Positions 1-8,832 of a stretch of DNA of 64,000 nt are shown piece after piece. The notes beneath the pieces were generated by a model. The model saw only the letters and a program-made list of their open reading frames with translations, made no database searches and was not told the origin of the DNA. This DNA comes from Murinocardiopsis flavida (GTDB taxonomy: Bacteria > Actinomycetota > Actinomycetes > Streptosporangiales > Streptosporangiaceae): positions 124,001-188,000 of the forward strand of contig NZ_PYGA01000004.1 in the NCBI RefSeq assembly GCF_003014485.1, given 5' to 3'. Position 1 is the stretch's first letter, and every line of letters starts with the position of its first letter. A program made the translations under genes and the position numbers.

Positions 1-9
1 AGGGGGCGG

Positions 10-621
10 TCACCGCGCGGGCAGGCCGTGCATCGCGATTTCGACGGCGCGTCGCATGGCCGCCCAGAACTCCTCGGGCGACTGCCCCAGTTCGATGCTC
101 GTCAGTGCCGCCGCCCGAGTGGCGCCCACCATGGCGCCGACCACGGCACTGGAGCTGATCGGGTCGAGGTCGTCCGGGTAGGCCTTGAGCAGGGCGGCGG
201 AGATCTCCTTTTGGAGGTCGAACACCATGTGCAGCGCTTTGGCCTGGAGGGCGGGCACGGCCATGACCAGCCGGGTGTAGGTCTCCATGAGGGCGGGGTC
301 GCGCTGGCCGACACCCTCGGCCCGGTAGTCGGCGAGCAACGCGTCGTAGATCCGGACGACCAGGTCGGGGATGCTCTCGCCGGGGCGCCGGTCGGCGATC
401 ACGTCGAGCGGGATCGCGTGGCTGTACAGGGTGTCGGCGAACAGCACGTCGTCCTTGCTGGGGAAGTGGTTGAAGAACGTCTTCGTCGCCACGTCGGCCG
501 CCGCGGCGATCTGGGCGACGGTCGTCTGCTCATAGCCCTGTTCGTCGAACAGCCTGATCGCCGTCTCGGCGAGCAGCCGCCGGGTCTGCCGCTTCTTGCG
601 TGCGCGCCGTGACTCGTCCAT
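10..621 (-). CDS. TetR/AcrR-family transcriptional repressor
   Basis: A 203-residue TetR-type regulator. The N-terminal helix-turn-helix lies at about residues 10-56 and carries the family pattern TVAQIAAAADVATKTFFNHF; the remainder is a helical ligand-binding and dimerisation domain with no recognisable ligand signature. The ATG at 621 is followed by a basic stretch usual for the family. It is transcribed away from the P450-ferredoxin pair, with 164 bp between the starts. That gap holds the palindrome TTACATGCGATGTAA, so the protein probably represses the P450 operon and itself. The family call is firm; the target is inferred from position. Confidence 0.93.
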   Translation of the reverse strand: MDESRRARKKRQTRRLLAETAIRLFDEQGYEQTTVAQIAAAADVATKTFFNHFPSKDDVLFADTLYSHAIPLDVIADRRPGESIPDLVVRIYDALLADYRAEGVGQRDPALMETYTRLVMAVPALQAKALHMVFDLQKEISAALLKAYPDDLDPISSSAVVGAMVGATRAAALTSIELGQSPEEFWAAMRRAVEIAMHGLPAR

Positions 622-664
622 GCGAAAATATTACATCATGACTATCATTGCGCTTGCTGCATTC

Positions 665-679
665 TTACATGCGATGTAA
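665..679. promoter_or_regulatory. Palindromic operator candidate between tetR and P450
   Basis: TTACAT-GCG-ATGTAA is a perfect 6-bp inverted repeat in an AT-rich patch of an otherwise GC-rich gap. A wider pair, ATTACATC at 630-637 and GATGTAAT at 673-680, flanks it, giving repeated TTACAT half-sites. Size and place between divergent tetR and target genes fit a TetR operator. Confidence 0.6.
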
Positions 680-785
680 TTTTGTGAGGACGAGGTCGAG
701 TTCGCCGGCGGACCCGGCCCGCCGCATCCTGGCGAATCGAGGCGGGTGGGCGCGGATCCGCGCCCACCCGGTGAGGACGACGACG

Positions 786-1970
786 ATGACGACCGAACCC
801 CTGACGTTCCCGCTGACACGCACCGGCCCCTTCGACCTGCCGGCCGAGGTCCTGGCCATGCGCGCCGACCGCCCCATCACCCGCGTGCGCTACCCGGACG
901 GCCGCACGGGCTGGCTGGTCACCCGGCGCGCCGCCGTCCGCGCGGTGCTCGCCGACCCGCGCTTCAGCGCGCGCCAAGAACTGCGGAGCACCCCCTTCAA
1001 CACCGCCGCCGAGACCCCGCCCGCCATTCCCGGCATGTTCATCGGGATGGACCCGCCCGACCACACCCACTACCGGCGGCTGCTCACCGGCCAGTTCACG
1101 GTGCGCCGCATGCGGCGGCTCACCACCCGCGTCGAGCAGATCGCCGCGGAGCACCTGGACCTGATGGCCGCCGCCGGGCCGCCGGCGGACCTGGTGCCCG
1201 CCTACGCCGTCCCCATCCCCGCCCTGGTGATCTGCGAACTCCTCGGTATCCAGCCCGCTATGCGGGAGCCGTTCATGCAGGCGACCGCGCGGATGTCCCG
1301 GATCGACGCCGCCCTGGAGGAGAAGCAGCGGGCGATGGCCGAGGTCTCCGGGCACATCGCCGAAATGGTGCGGCACAAGCGGGCCGAGCCGGCCGACGAC
1401 CTGCTCAGCGGGCTCATCGCCGACGGCGGCAGGCTGACCGACGACGAGGTCACCACCATGGCCTTCCTCCTGCTGGGCGCCGGGTTCGACACCACTGCCA
1501 ACATGCTGGGCCTCGGCACGTTCGCGCTGCTGTCCAACCCCGACCAGCTCCCGGCGGTCACCGACCCCGCCACCGTCGACAACGCGGTCGAGGAACTCCT
1601 CCGCTACCTCCCGATCATCCCGGGCACCATCCGCTCGGCGCTGGAGGACATCGAACTCGAAGGCGTCCGCATCGCGAAGGGCGAGAGCGTCATGGTCTCC
1701 ATCCCCGGCGCCAACCGCGACCCCGAGCACTTCGCCGACCCCGACACGCTCCGCACCGCCCGGGACACGGCCGGCCACGTCGCCTTCGGGCACGGCGTCC
1801 ACCAGTGCCTCGGACAGCAGCTCGCCCGGGTCGAGATGCGGGTGGCCCTCCCCGCGCTGTTCCGCCGGTTCCCCGACCTGGCGCTGGCGGTGCCGCCCGA
1901 GCAGGTCCCGCTGCGCGACGACATGGTCATCGGCGGCGTCCACGCGCTGCCCGTCACCTGGGGGGCCTGA
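786..1970 (+). CDS. Cytochrome P450
   Basis: Soluble bacterial P450 of 394 residues, a normal length. Seen directly: the I-helix oxygen-activation motif GAGFDTT (231-237), the K-helix ExxR (E270, R273) and the haem loop FGHGVHQCLGQQLAR with the thiolate ligand Cys341. The ATG at 786 is preferred over an upstream in-frame ATG at 648 because the extra N-terminus is low-complexity and absent from the family. The stop overlaps the ferredoxin start by one base, so the two are translationally coupled and should work together: electrons pass from a reductase encoded elsewhere through the ferredoxin to the haem. CYP105-like families look similar, but the substrate cannot be read. The divergent TetR is the likely regulator. 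Confidence 0.95.
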   Translation: MTTEPLTFPLTRTGPFDLPAEVLAMRADRPITRVRYPDGRTGWLVTRRAAVRAVLADPRFSARQELRSTPFNTAAETPPAIPGMFIGMDPPDHTHYRRLLTGQFTVRRMRRLTTRVEQIAAEHLDLMAAAGPPADLVPAYAVPIPALVICELLGIQPAMREPFMQATARMSRIDAALEEKQRAMAEVSGHIAEMVRHKRAEPADDLLSGLIADGGRLTDDEVTTMAFLLLGAGFDTTANMLGLGTFALLSNPDQLPAVTDPATVDNAVEELLRYLPIIPGTIRSALEDIELEGVRIAKGESVMVSIPGANRDPEHFADPDTLRTARDTAGHVAFGHGVHQCLGQQLARVEMRVALPALFRRFPDLALAVPPEQVPLRDDMVIGGVHALPVTWGA

Positions 1971-2164
1971 TGCGGGTCCAGGCCGACAGGGAGGTCTGCA
2001 TCGGCGCGGGCATGTGCGTGCTGACCCTGCCCGAGGTGTTCGACCAGGACGAGGACGACGGCAGGGTGGTCCTGCGCACGCCCGAACCCGCGCCCGCGCT
2101 GGCGCAGCGGGCGCGGGAGGCGGTCGCGCTCTGCCCGTCCCGCGCCCTGTCCGCGGCCCCCTGA
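1970..2164 (+). CDS. Small 3Fe-4S ferredoxin, P450 partner
   Basis: A 64-residue ferredoxin starting inside the P450 stop codon (tgATG). Cluster ligands are Cys10, Cys16 (CIGAGMC) and Cys54 before Pro. Only three cysteines are present, and the residue where a fourth would lie is Ala, the single [3Fe-4S] pattern of ferredoxins encoded next to actinobacterial P450s. The acidic middle (EVFDQDEDDG) is usual for the family. It probably donates electrons to the adjacent P450; no ferredoxin reductase gene is nearby. Confidence 0.93.
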   Translation: MRVQADREVCIGAGMCVLTLPEVFDQDEDDGRVVLRTPEPAPALAQRAREAVALCPSRALSAAP

Positions 2165-2318
2165 GCGCCGGGCGGCGGCGCGCTGCCGCCGACCGCAGCG
2201 GCGGACCCGGAACCGGCCGGGAGAGACCGACACAGGCGGGTCGGCCTCTCCCGGCCAGAATGGACTCCGCCCGGGCCCCGGCGGCTCGGCGCACCGGACA
2301 CGGACAGGGGAGTACGGC

Positions 2319-2714
2319 ATGCTCGACCGGCACGCGGTCCACGAATTCTTCGTCTCCTACGGCCGCGCACTGGCCGACGGCGACCTCGACGGCATCGCCG
2401 CCTGCTACGCCTACCCCGCCTATGTCGCCGGGGACGCCCAGAGCATCGCCGTCGCCGCCCCCGAAGACGTCATCGGTGCGTTCGCCGGTGCCGCCGAGCG
2501 GTACAGGCGAAGCGGCGTGACCCGCGCCGTTGCCGAGACACGGGGGGTCGAGGCGTTGACCGATTCGCTGATCTCGGCCGACGTCCGCTGGTCCTATACC
2601 GACGACCGCGGCACCGAGGCCCGCACCGAGTCGTTCCGGTACCTGCTCCGGGCGGGCGGGGGTACCGTGCGGATCTGCGCCGTGGCGGCGACGGCGGACG
2701 CGGCGTCCCGGTAG
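2319..2714 (+). CDS. SnoaL/NTF2-like small protein
   Basis: A 131-residue protein with the SnoaL-like layout: an N-terminal helix pair (HEFFVSYGRALADGDLDGIA, 8-27), a short acidic turn, then alternating strands ending near residue 125. This cone-shaped fold is used by cyclases, isomerases and proteins without known enzyme activity, so no reaction can be assigned. It lies 154 bp after the ferredoxin on the same strand and could be co-transcribed with the P450 pair, but no overlap or shared motif shows this. Confidence 0.7.
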   Translation: MLDRHAVHEFFVSYGRALADGDLDGIAACYAYPAYVAGDAQSIAVAAPEDVIGAFAGAAERYRRSGVTRAVAETRGVEALTDSLISADVRWSYTDDRGTEARTESFRYLLRAGGGTVRICAVAATADAASR

Positions 2715-2867
2715 GCCGCGGGCGCGCTGCCGTTGGCGGCCGGTTCGCGCGGCGTGGGACGATCCCCTGAGGGAAATCGAACGCGCCGGGCGGGCGCGCG
2801 TCCCGCGCCGCCGCTGCTGGCACCGAGAACCGCCCCGCCCCGGAGCCGGGGCGCGGCCGGAGGTCGC

Positions 2868-3359
2868 ATGTCGCCGAAGAAGAAGCGGAAGAACCGCACG
2901 ACCCGCGAGGGGAGGACGCCGACCGGGCCGCGGAACGAGGCGGCCGGGCCCCGGGACGAACCGGCCGCCGCCGAGCCCGCGACCGTGCGCACCGTGAGCC
3001 GCACCCCCGTCGTGCTCGACCCCGAACCGCGCTGGCCGGTGGCGGTGTGGTCGGCCGCCGCATTCGTGTGGCTCGTCGGCACCGCCCTGTTCTTCGTCCT
3101 GTACCTGGCCGAGGGCTTCGCCATGCTCGGCGAGGCCGAGGTCACCGACGCCGCGCGGCGCGCCACCGGCTGGTACCTCGTCGGGCTGCTGGTGTGCGCC
3201 CTCGTGGTCCCGCTGGGCGCCGGCGTGGCCGCGGCCCTCATGCGGCGCCGCATCGCCGCCATCGGGTTCGCGGTGGCCCTCGTCGCCTCGGCGGCCGTCC
3301 TGTTCTCCCTCGCCTCGCCGGGGGAGTTCGCCATGGGCATCAGCGGCGCGTTCGGCTGA
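2868..3359 (+). CDS. Small membrane protein with charged N-terminus
   Basis: A 163-residue protein of unknown function. The first 50 or so residues are strongly basic then Pro/Glu-rich and should be cytoplasmic. Three hydrophobic segments follow at about 60-82, 100-122 and 126-146. The start at ATG 2868 is chosen because GGAGGT lies just upstream; an upstream in-frame extension would add only low-complexity residues. No family motif is recognised. It precedes the recombinase by 33 bp on the same strand. Confidence 0.7.
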   Translation: MSPKKKRKNRTTREGRTPTGPRNEAAGPRDEPAAAEPATVRTVSRTPVVLDPEPRWPVAVWSAAAFVWLVGTALFFVLYLAEGFAMLGEAEVTDAARRATGWYLVGLLVCALVVPLGAGVAAALMRRRIAAIGFAVALVASAAVLFSLASPGEFAMGISGAFG

Positions 3360-3392
3360 GTCGCGGCCCGCCGTCGGCCATCATGGACGCTG

Positions 3393-4589
3393 ATGAGCAC
3401 CGAACCCCCCGACACCGGCCTGCTGCCCGCGGAAGTGCGCACCCGCCTGGCCGCCCCCAGCGTCCTGGTCGACACCGAGGCGCTGGAGGCGGTGCGCCGC
3501 CGCTTCGACGACGAGCAGGCCGCGGCGCTGGGCCGCTACCTCGCCTCGGCGCAGTCGCCCAACACGCTGCGCGCCTACCGCGCCGACTGGGTGGCGTTCT
3601 GCGCGTGGTGCCTGGCCCAGCAGCGGCAGTCCCTCCCGGCGGCGCCCGTGGACGTCGCGGTGTACCTAGCGGGCCTGGCCGAGCTGACCCGCGACGGCGA
3701 ACCGGGGCGCTGGGCGCTGGCCCCGGCGACCCTGGAGCGCAAGGCCGCCGCCGTCGCCGCCGTCCACGGCGCCCACGGGCTCGACTCGCCCACCCGCGCC
3801 GACGTCGTGCGCATGACCCTGCGCGGCATCCGGCGCAGCCGCCGCACCGCCCCCCGCCGCAAGCGCCCCGTCGTCCTGGCGACCCTGGAGGCCCTGCTCG
3901 CCGAGCTCCCCGCGGCGGGCGCCGCCCGGCGCCGCGACGCCCTCCTGCTGCTCACCGGCTTCGCCGGGGCGCTGCGCCGCAGCGAACTCGCCGCCCTGTC
4001 CGTCGACGACGTCGCCGTGGACACCGACGCGCGCACCGGCGAACCCCTGCTGGTGGTGGGTTTGCACGCCACGAAGACCGACCAGGAGGCGCGGCACGGG
4101 CAGTCGGTGGCGCTGCCGCGCGGCCGCCGCGCCGCGACCTGCCCGGTGTGCCTGTTCGCCGACTGGACCGACGTGCTCGCCGCGCACCGCGACGGCGGGA
4201 CCCCCGCGGTGCGCGCCCTGCTCGGCGCCGCACCGGAGGCCGACGGCGCGCACCGCTGCCACACCTTCGCCGGCACCCCCCTCGCCGACGGGACGGGGCG
4301 CCCCCTGTTCCCCGCCATCGACCGGCACGGCAACCTGGGCGGGCGCGCCGTCTCCGGGCGCGCAGTGGCCGAACTGGTCAAGCGCTACGCCGAACGTGCC
4401 GGTCTGGACCCCGGCGTCTATAGTGGGCACTCGCTGCGTTCGGGGTTCGCCACCCAGGCGGCGCTCGGGGGCGCGGGCGATCGCGAGATCATGCGCCAGG
4501 GCCGCTGGACCAATCCCCGGACCGTGCACGGCTACATCCGAACGGCCAACCCGCTGGAGGACAACGCGGTCACCCGGTTGGGGCTGTGA
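3393..4589 (+). CDS. Tyrosine recombinase / phage-type integrase
   Basis: A 398-residue site-specific recombinase. A SAM-like core-binding domain spans about 40-150 and the catalytic domain about 160-398. Catalytic residues are visible: Arg195 (GALRRSEL), Lys228 (HATKTD), His346 and Arg349 (GHSLRS), Trp372 in the His/Trp position (GRW) and the nucleophile Tyr381 (GYIR). Between Lys228 and His346 lies a long insert with a CPVC pair at 250-253. No excisionase, attachment-site repeat or phage gene is seen around it, so it may be a relic of a mobile element or a solitary recombinase. The catalytic set is complete, so it could be active. Confidence 0.9.
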   Translation: MSTEPPDTGLLPAEVRTRLAAPSVLVDTEALEAVRRRFDDEQAAALGRYLASAQSPNTLRAYRADWVAFCAWCLAQQRQSLPAAPVDVAVYLAGLAELTRDGEPGRWALAPATLERKAAAVAAVHGAHGLDSPTRADVVRMTLRGIRRSRRTAPRRKRPVVLATLEALLAELPAAGAARRRDALLLLTGFAGALRRSELAALSVDDVAVDTDARTGEPLLVVGLHATKTDQEARHGQSVALPRGRRAATCPVCLFADWTDVLAAHRDGGTPAVRALLGAAPEADGAHRCHTFAGTPLADGTGRPLFPAIDRHGNLGGRAVSGRAVAELVKRYAERAGLDPGVYSGHSLRSGFATQAALGGAGDREIMRQGRWTNPRTVHGYIRTANPLEDNAVTRLGL

Positions 4590-4665
4590 GGGCCGCCAGG
4601 CCCCGCGCAGCCCCGCCACCTGCCCGCGGCTGTTCCCCTTGTCTGTTATGTGTAAGGATGCCCGG

Positions 4666-6147
4666 GTGATCGCTGAGTTTCGCGCCGCGTTCCAGGAGCT
4701 GATCGACGCCTCTGTCGCCGCTGATCCCCGCTACTTCGCCCCTGCGGTCCACAAGGTCTACCAAATGGCCTCGCAGGTGCCCATGGAGGAGCGGGAGCAG
4801 GCGCTGAAGGTCCTCGGCCCGATATTCGCCGGGGGATACCTCACCCCTGGCGTGGCCGCCGACCTGTCGGTGGTCGCCGGCGCCCTGGTCGAGATCGGTA
4901 CGCGCCCCGGCGACACCGGCGCCGAAGTGCTGCGCATCACCCGCACCACCGGCCAGTCCGCCGCGGTGTTCCTGCACGCCTGGAAGGAGACCGGCGGCGG
5001 CACCCCGCCGGAGCCCGAGCAGGTCACCGACGCCGAAGAGGAGCGGGTGGCGCGCACCCTCGGCGACAACGCCCCCGGCGCCACCATGGCGTGGTGGACC
5101 GCGCGCCGCTACGGGCTCGCGGCCAAGACCATGCTCAGCGACGGCGGGGTGCGCGCCGCCGTGCGCTCCGACCCGGAGCTGGGCGCCGAGCTCGTCGCCA
5201 TCGCCAACCAGCTCTCCGGCGCGCTGACGGAGTTCGGCGAGGTGCGGGCGCTGCTGCGGATGGCCGAGGCCACCTCCGCGGTGGTGCTCGACCGCGCCTC
5301 CGGGCGCGGTTTCCGGGTGCTGTTCGAGGGCATCGGCGACAACTTCCAGCTCCACACGCTGCTGGCCGACGCCCTGGTGGGCGGGCAGGGCCGCGGCCTC
5401 GCGGGGGAGCGTCCCGACCCGCGCTGGACCGCGTCGTTCGTCGACTCCGACCCCGACCCCGCGGCGGGGGTCGTGCACGGCTGGTGGAACATGGTCACCG
5501 CCGACGGCTCCTGGGTGTGGAACGAGGGCGTGCCCGCCGACATCCCCATGGTCGAGGGCGAGCGGGTGCTGGTCCTGGAGGAGCAGCCCTACGAGCGCAC
5601 CTGGAACGCCGGGCGGGTGCACCCGCAGGTCCGGGGCTGGCTCGACGTCGACGAGGAGCTGACCCCCGCCGAGGCCGCCACCTGGTGGCAGCGGGTGAGC
5701 CCCTCGGAGGCGGCCGCGCCGCTGCACTCCCCGCACGAGGCGCAGCAGCCGCCGCCGCAGCTGCCCGACTGGGAGGTCGCCGAGGAGGCCACCGCGCCGC
5801 CCGACGAACTCGCCGCCATGGAGGCCCGCGCCGCGTCCTGGCCCGAGGACCGGCCTGCCGCGCCCCACGCCGAGCCGCCGACCGAGCACGCCGTCCCGCA
5901 GTACGCCCCGCAGTGGGCGCCCGAACCCGAGGACGCCCCGGCGCCCCCGCCCGCCCCCTGGTCCGGGCCCGCGGATCCGCCCGCGTGGCCGGAGGCGCCC
6001 GCCGAGCCCGCCGCGCCGTACGCGCCGGAGGGCCCCACCGAGGAGGGCGCCCCGCGGCGCACCCCGCCCGGCGCCGGGCTGCTGCCCCCGCTGCCCGAGG
6101 GCGTGTCCGACAGCGCCGCATGGGGCCCCGCCTGGCGCGACTACTGA
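4666..6147 (+). CDS. Large conserved-looking protein of unknown function
   Basis: A 493-residue protein I do not recognise. Residues 1-160 look helical, about 160-330 form a mixed alpha/beta region rich in Trp, and from about 355 to the end the chain is Pro/Ala/Glu-rich and probably disordered. There is no signal peptide or membrane segment. The GTG at 4666 is chosen because AAGGA lies 8 bases upstream; an in-frame ATG at 4648 has no such site. It follows the recombinase by 76 bp with no sign of coupling. Codon use is normal for the window. The ordered first two thirds argue for a real gene. Confidence 0.75.
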   Translation: MIAEFRAAFQELIDASVAADPRYFAPAVHKVYQMASQVPMEEREQALKVLGPIFAGGYLTPGVAADLSVVAGALVEIGTRPGDTGAEVLRITRTTGQSAAVFLHAWKETGGGTPPEPEQVTDAEEERVARTLGDNAPGATMAWWTARRYGLAAKTMLSDGGVRAAVRSDPELGAELVAIANQLSGALTEFGEVRALLRMAEATSAVVLDRASGRGFRVLFEGIGDNFQLHTLLADALVGGQGRGLAGERPDPRWTASFVDSDPDPAAGVVHGWWNMVTADGSWVWNEGVPADIPMVEGERVLVLEEQPYERTWNAGRVHPQVRGWLDVDEELTPAEAATWWQRVSPSEAAAPLHSPHEAQQPPPQLPDWEVAEEATAPPDELAAMEARAASWPEDRPAAPHAEPPTEHAVPQYAPQWAPEPEDAPAPPPAPWSGPADPPAWPEAPAEPAAPYAPEGPTEEGAPRRTPPGAGLLPPLPEGVSDSAAWGPAWRDY

Positions 6148-6386
6148 GCCCGGTGGGGCGCGCGGGTCAGTAGGCGCGGGCCCGCGTGGGGACCACCCGG
6201 ACCACGGTCGACAGGTCGGTGTAGACCTCGTCGGGGGTCATGCCGGCGGAGTCCATCGAGGCGGCGCTCGGCCCGGGCCGCGGCCGCCTCCGGGAGGAGG
6301 GGGAACATCCGCCGATCGTAGCGGAGGCGGTTTCGTTCTCAGGGGGTGCGCGGCGGCCGCCGCGGGCCTGCCGCGCACCCACGCCG

Positions 6387-7214
6387 CTACTCCTTGAGTG
6401 CGCCGTTGAGCAGGCCGTTGATGAAGCTGCGCTGGAGGACGAGGTACATCGCGACCAGCGGCAGGGCGACCAGGACGGCCGCTGCGGCGGTGGCGCCGGA
6501 GTCGGCCATCTTGCGGTTGCCGGCGAAGAACGACAGCGACAGCGGCGCGGTCTGCACGTCGGGGTTGTCGGGCACCAGCACCAGCGCGAGCAGGAAGTCG
6601 TTCCAGGTGTAGAGGAACACGATGAGCGCGAGCGCCATGACCGCGGGCAGCGCGGCGGGCAGCAGCACCCGGGTGAGGGTCTGCAAGCGGGTGGCGCCGT
6701 CGATGGACGCGGCCTCGGGCAGCGAGCGCGGCAGCCCGCGGAAGTAGGTGCTCATCCAGAAGATGCCGAGGGAGACCGACAGGCCGATCTGCGGCAGGAT
6801 GAGCGCCCATGAGGTGTTGACCAGGCCGAAGTCCTCGATCATCGCCTGGAGGGGGACGATGATCCCCTCGTAGGGCAGGACCAGGCCGATGAGCAGCACG
6901 CCGAGGATCGCCCCGCCGAAGGGCACCCGCAGCCACGCCAGCGCGTAGCCGGCCAGGACGGACAGGGTGACGGTGACCAGCACGACGCAGATGGCGACGA
7001 ACGCGCTGGACATCAGCGCCGCCTCGAACCCGCCGTCGGTCCAGGCCTTGGCGAAGTTGTCGAGCGTGAAACTGCGCGGCACCCCCAGCGCCGAGGGGCG
7101 CCCGCTCGGTTCGCTCAGCGACAGCACCAGGATGTACAGCGCTGGGTAGACGGCGATGACCGCGCCGATCACCAGAATGAGATGGCTGATCACGGACTCG
7201 CGGCGCGATCTCAT
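6387..7214 (-). CDS. Carbohydrate ABC transporter permease (MalG type)
   Basis: A 275-residue inner-membrane permease with six predicted membrane segments. The EAA loop that docks on the ATPase is clear (PEAASIDGATRLQTLTRVLLP, abbreviated here to EAASIDGA...LLPAALP) in the C-terminal half, and the C-terminus ends FINGLLNGALKE as in MalG relatives. Its ATG overlaps the stop of the upstream permease (ATGA at 7211-7214), so the two are translated together. With its partner it forms the channel for a sugar delivered by the divergently encoded binding protein. No ATPase gene is present; a shared MsiK-type ATPase elsewhere is the usual actinobacterial arrangement. Confidence 0.94.
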   Translation of the reverse strand: MRSRRESVISHLILVIGAVIAVYPALYILVLSLSEPSGRPSALGVPRSFTLDNFAKAWTDGGFEAALMSSAFVAICVVLVTVTLSVLAGYALAWLRVPFGGAILGVLLIGLVLPYEGIIVPLQAMIEDFGLVNTSWALILPQIGLSVSLGIFWMSTYFRGLPRSLPEAASIDGATRLQTLTRVLLPAALPAVMALALIVFLYTWNDFLLALVLVPDNPDVQTAPLSLSFFAGNRKMADSGATAAAAVLVALPLVAMYLVLQRSFINGLLNGALKE

Positions 7215-8155
7215 CGGCGCGGCTCCTTGTCTCGGAAGAGGAACAGCACGAGCCCGGTCACCACCAGGACCAGCGCCGCGAGCAGCACGGACAGGGTCGC
7301 CGCGGTGCCGTAGTCGCGTGTGTTGAACGCCGCCTTGTAAATGATCACGCTCGGCATGATCGTGGTGTCGCCGGGCCCGCCCTGGGTGGTGTTCCAGACG
7401 ACGTCGAAGTTGCGCAGGGCGTAGGTCGTGGTGAGCACCAGCGCGAAGGAGATCTCGCGCCGCAGCCCCGGCAGGGTGACGGTGAAGAACTCGCGGATGG
7501 GGCCGGCGCCGTCGATGCGCGCGGCCTCGTACAGCTCGGCCGGGATCCGCTGGGCGCCCGCGAGGAACAGCACCATGCACAGCCCGAACATCACCCAGGT
7601 GCCGATCGAGCCGACCGCCGGCAGCGCGGTGCCGAACTCGCCCAGCCACGCCGTGGCCAGCCACCCCAGCCCGACCTGGCCGAGGAGCGCGTTGAGCGGC
7701 CCGTCGATCGCGTACATGTAGCGCCAGGCCACCGCGACGACGACGCCCGACAGGATCTGGGGGACGAACAGCGCCGTGCGGAAGAACGTCAGCCCGTGGA
7801 TGCGGATGCGCGCCATGATGCCGGTGAACATCAGCCCGATCGCCGCGGGCAGCACCGCGTAGAACACGATGAACACGAAGGAGTTGATGAGCGCCTTGCG
7901 GCTGTCGGGCTCGGTGAGCACGTCGATGTAGTTCTGCGGGCCGACCCAGGTCGCCGCGGTGACCCCGTCCCACTCCCACAGGCTCAGCCACACCGACTGG
8001 CAGAGCGGGTAGAGCACGAACACCGAGAAGAACACCAGCGCGGGCAGGATGTAGAGCAGGCCCACCCAGTCCCAGCGCCGGTGCAGGCGCGGCGCGGTGC
8101 GGCGGGGGCCCCGGGGCGTGCGCCGGGTCCCTGGGCTGGTGCTCAGAGCGGTCAT
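7211..8155 (-). CDS. Carbohydrate ABC transporter permease (MalF type)
   Basis: A 314-residue permease of the MalF/UgpA class. A basic cytoplasmic N-terminus (1-35) is followed by a first membrane segment (LLYILPALVFFSVFVLYPL) and five more. The EAA loop (YEAARIDGAGPIREFFTVTL) faces the cytoplasm. The start is the ATG at 8155; earlier in-frame starts would add a low-complexity leader. It is first in a two-gene operon with the MalG-type permease and diverges from the solute-binding lipoprotein gene across a 677-bp gap holding a 9-bp inverted repeat. Confidence 0.94.
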   Translation of the reverse strand: MTALSTSPGTRRTPRGPRRTAPRLHRRWDWVGLLYILPALVFFSVFVLYPLCQSVWLSLWEWDGVTAATWVGPQNYIDVLTEPDSRKALINSFVFIVFYAVLPAAIGLMFTGIMARIRIHGLTFFRTALFVPQILSGVVVAVAWRYMYAIDGPLNALLGQVGLGWLATAWLGEFGTALPAVGSIGTWVMFGLCMVLFLAGAQRIPAELYEAARIDGAGPIREFFTVTLPGLRREISFALVLTTTYALRNFDVVWNTTQGGPGDTTIMPSVIIYKAAFNTRDYGTAATLSVLLAALVLVVTGLVLFLFRDKEPRR

Positions 8156-8832
8156 GGCCGGTCCTGGGTGGGTCAGCGGCAGGCGGGACGCGCGGCGGGC
8201 ATACGCCGGATCGAGGTCCGAGGCCGACCGAAGGGGGTGTCGGATGGCGTGGTGCTGCATGTGGCCGGGCACCGGGCACGACGCTGCCGGGGACGGCGGG
8301 AACCGCCGGGACTCCCCGATGGTCTGCGACCGGTGATCCGGAGAGAACCCTAGTGGAGGCGGCACGCCCCGATTCGCCACACAGGCACCGTTTCGGGCCT
8401 GGGCACCCGGTTTCGGTGCGTCACAAAGTACAAGTGCGGTGGTCCGCCCGGCAATCCGGGGTGGGGCGCACCACGCCCGCCGCCTCCCCGCACGCGGCGA
8501 TCGGGGGCCCGCGGCGGCGCCGGCGGGCGGCGGCCGGGCGCACACCGGCGCACGCGAAGACGAGACGATACTGTGACATGGGCGGAGACGCACCCCCGGC
8601 GCGGGACCCCTGGTCGGCGGCCCGGGTGGCGCCCGCCACCCGGTCTGGAGACCCCCCGCACTCTGGTATGAAGCGATACGCTGACCCAGCCGCGACGCTT
8701 CATAACGATCTACTCCACTTTGGGGTGATTTCGCGTTAGGCGCCTGGACGGCCCCGTTTCGGCTCTGTAAGCATTTGCGCCCCTACACTCCCATTTCGGT
8801 CGGCGGACACGCCGGCCTGGAGGAAAGCCACC
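8156..8832. other. Long divergent intergenic region, permeases / binding protein
   Basis: 677 bp without a convincing gene. Short open frames here have no start-site support. It must hold both promoters of the importer. Visible features are the inverted repeat at 8667-8704, a TACACT -10-like hexamer at 8784-8789 about 44 bases before the binding-protein ATG, and the GGAGGA ribosome site at about 8819. It is less GC-rich near 8660-8780. Confidence 0.6.
8667..8704. promoter_or_regulatory. 9-bp inverted repeat, operator candidate for sugar importer
   Basis: TATGAAGCG (8667-8675) and CGCTTCATA (8696-8704) are perfect inverted copies 20 bp apart, upstream of the binding-protein promoter. Spacing of about 29 bp centre to centre puts the arms on nearly the same helix face. 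No LacI, GntR or ROK regulator gene is adjacent, so the binding protein, if any, acts in trans. Confidence 0.45.

Noticed and set aside
645-2342. 565-codon minus-strand open frame over the P450 gene
   Set aside because: Antisense shadow of the P450-ferredoxin genes; composition is Arg/Pro/Gly/Ala/Val-rich and no motif is present.
3393-4589. Complete integrative element around the first tyrosine recombinase
   Set aside because: No tRNA target, attachment repeats, excisionase or replication gene could be seen within several kilobases.
6167-6382. Minus-strand open frame of 71 codons ending VYTDLSTVVRVVPTRARAY
   Set aside because: Only the last 25 residues look protein-like, the rest is low-complexity, there is no ribosome site and no known relative. 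It could be a gene remnant but is not supported.
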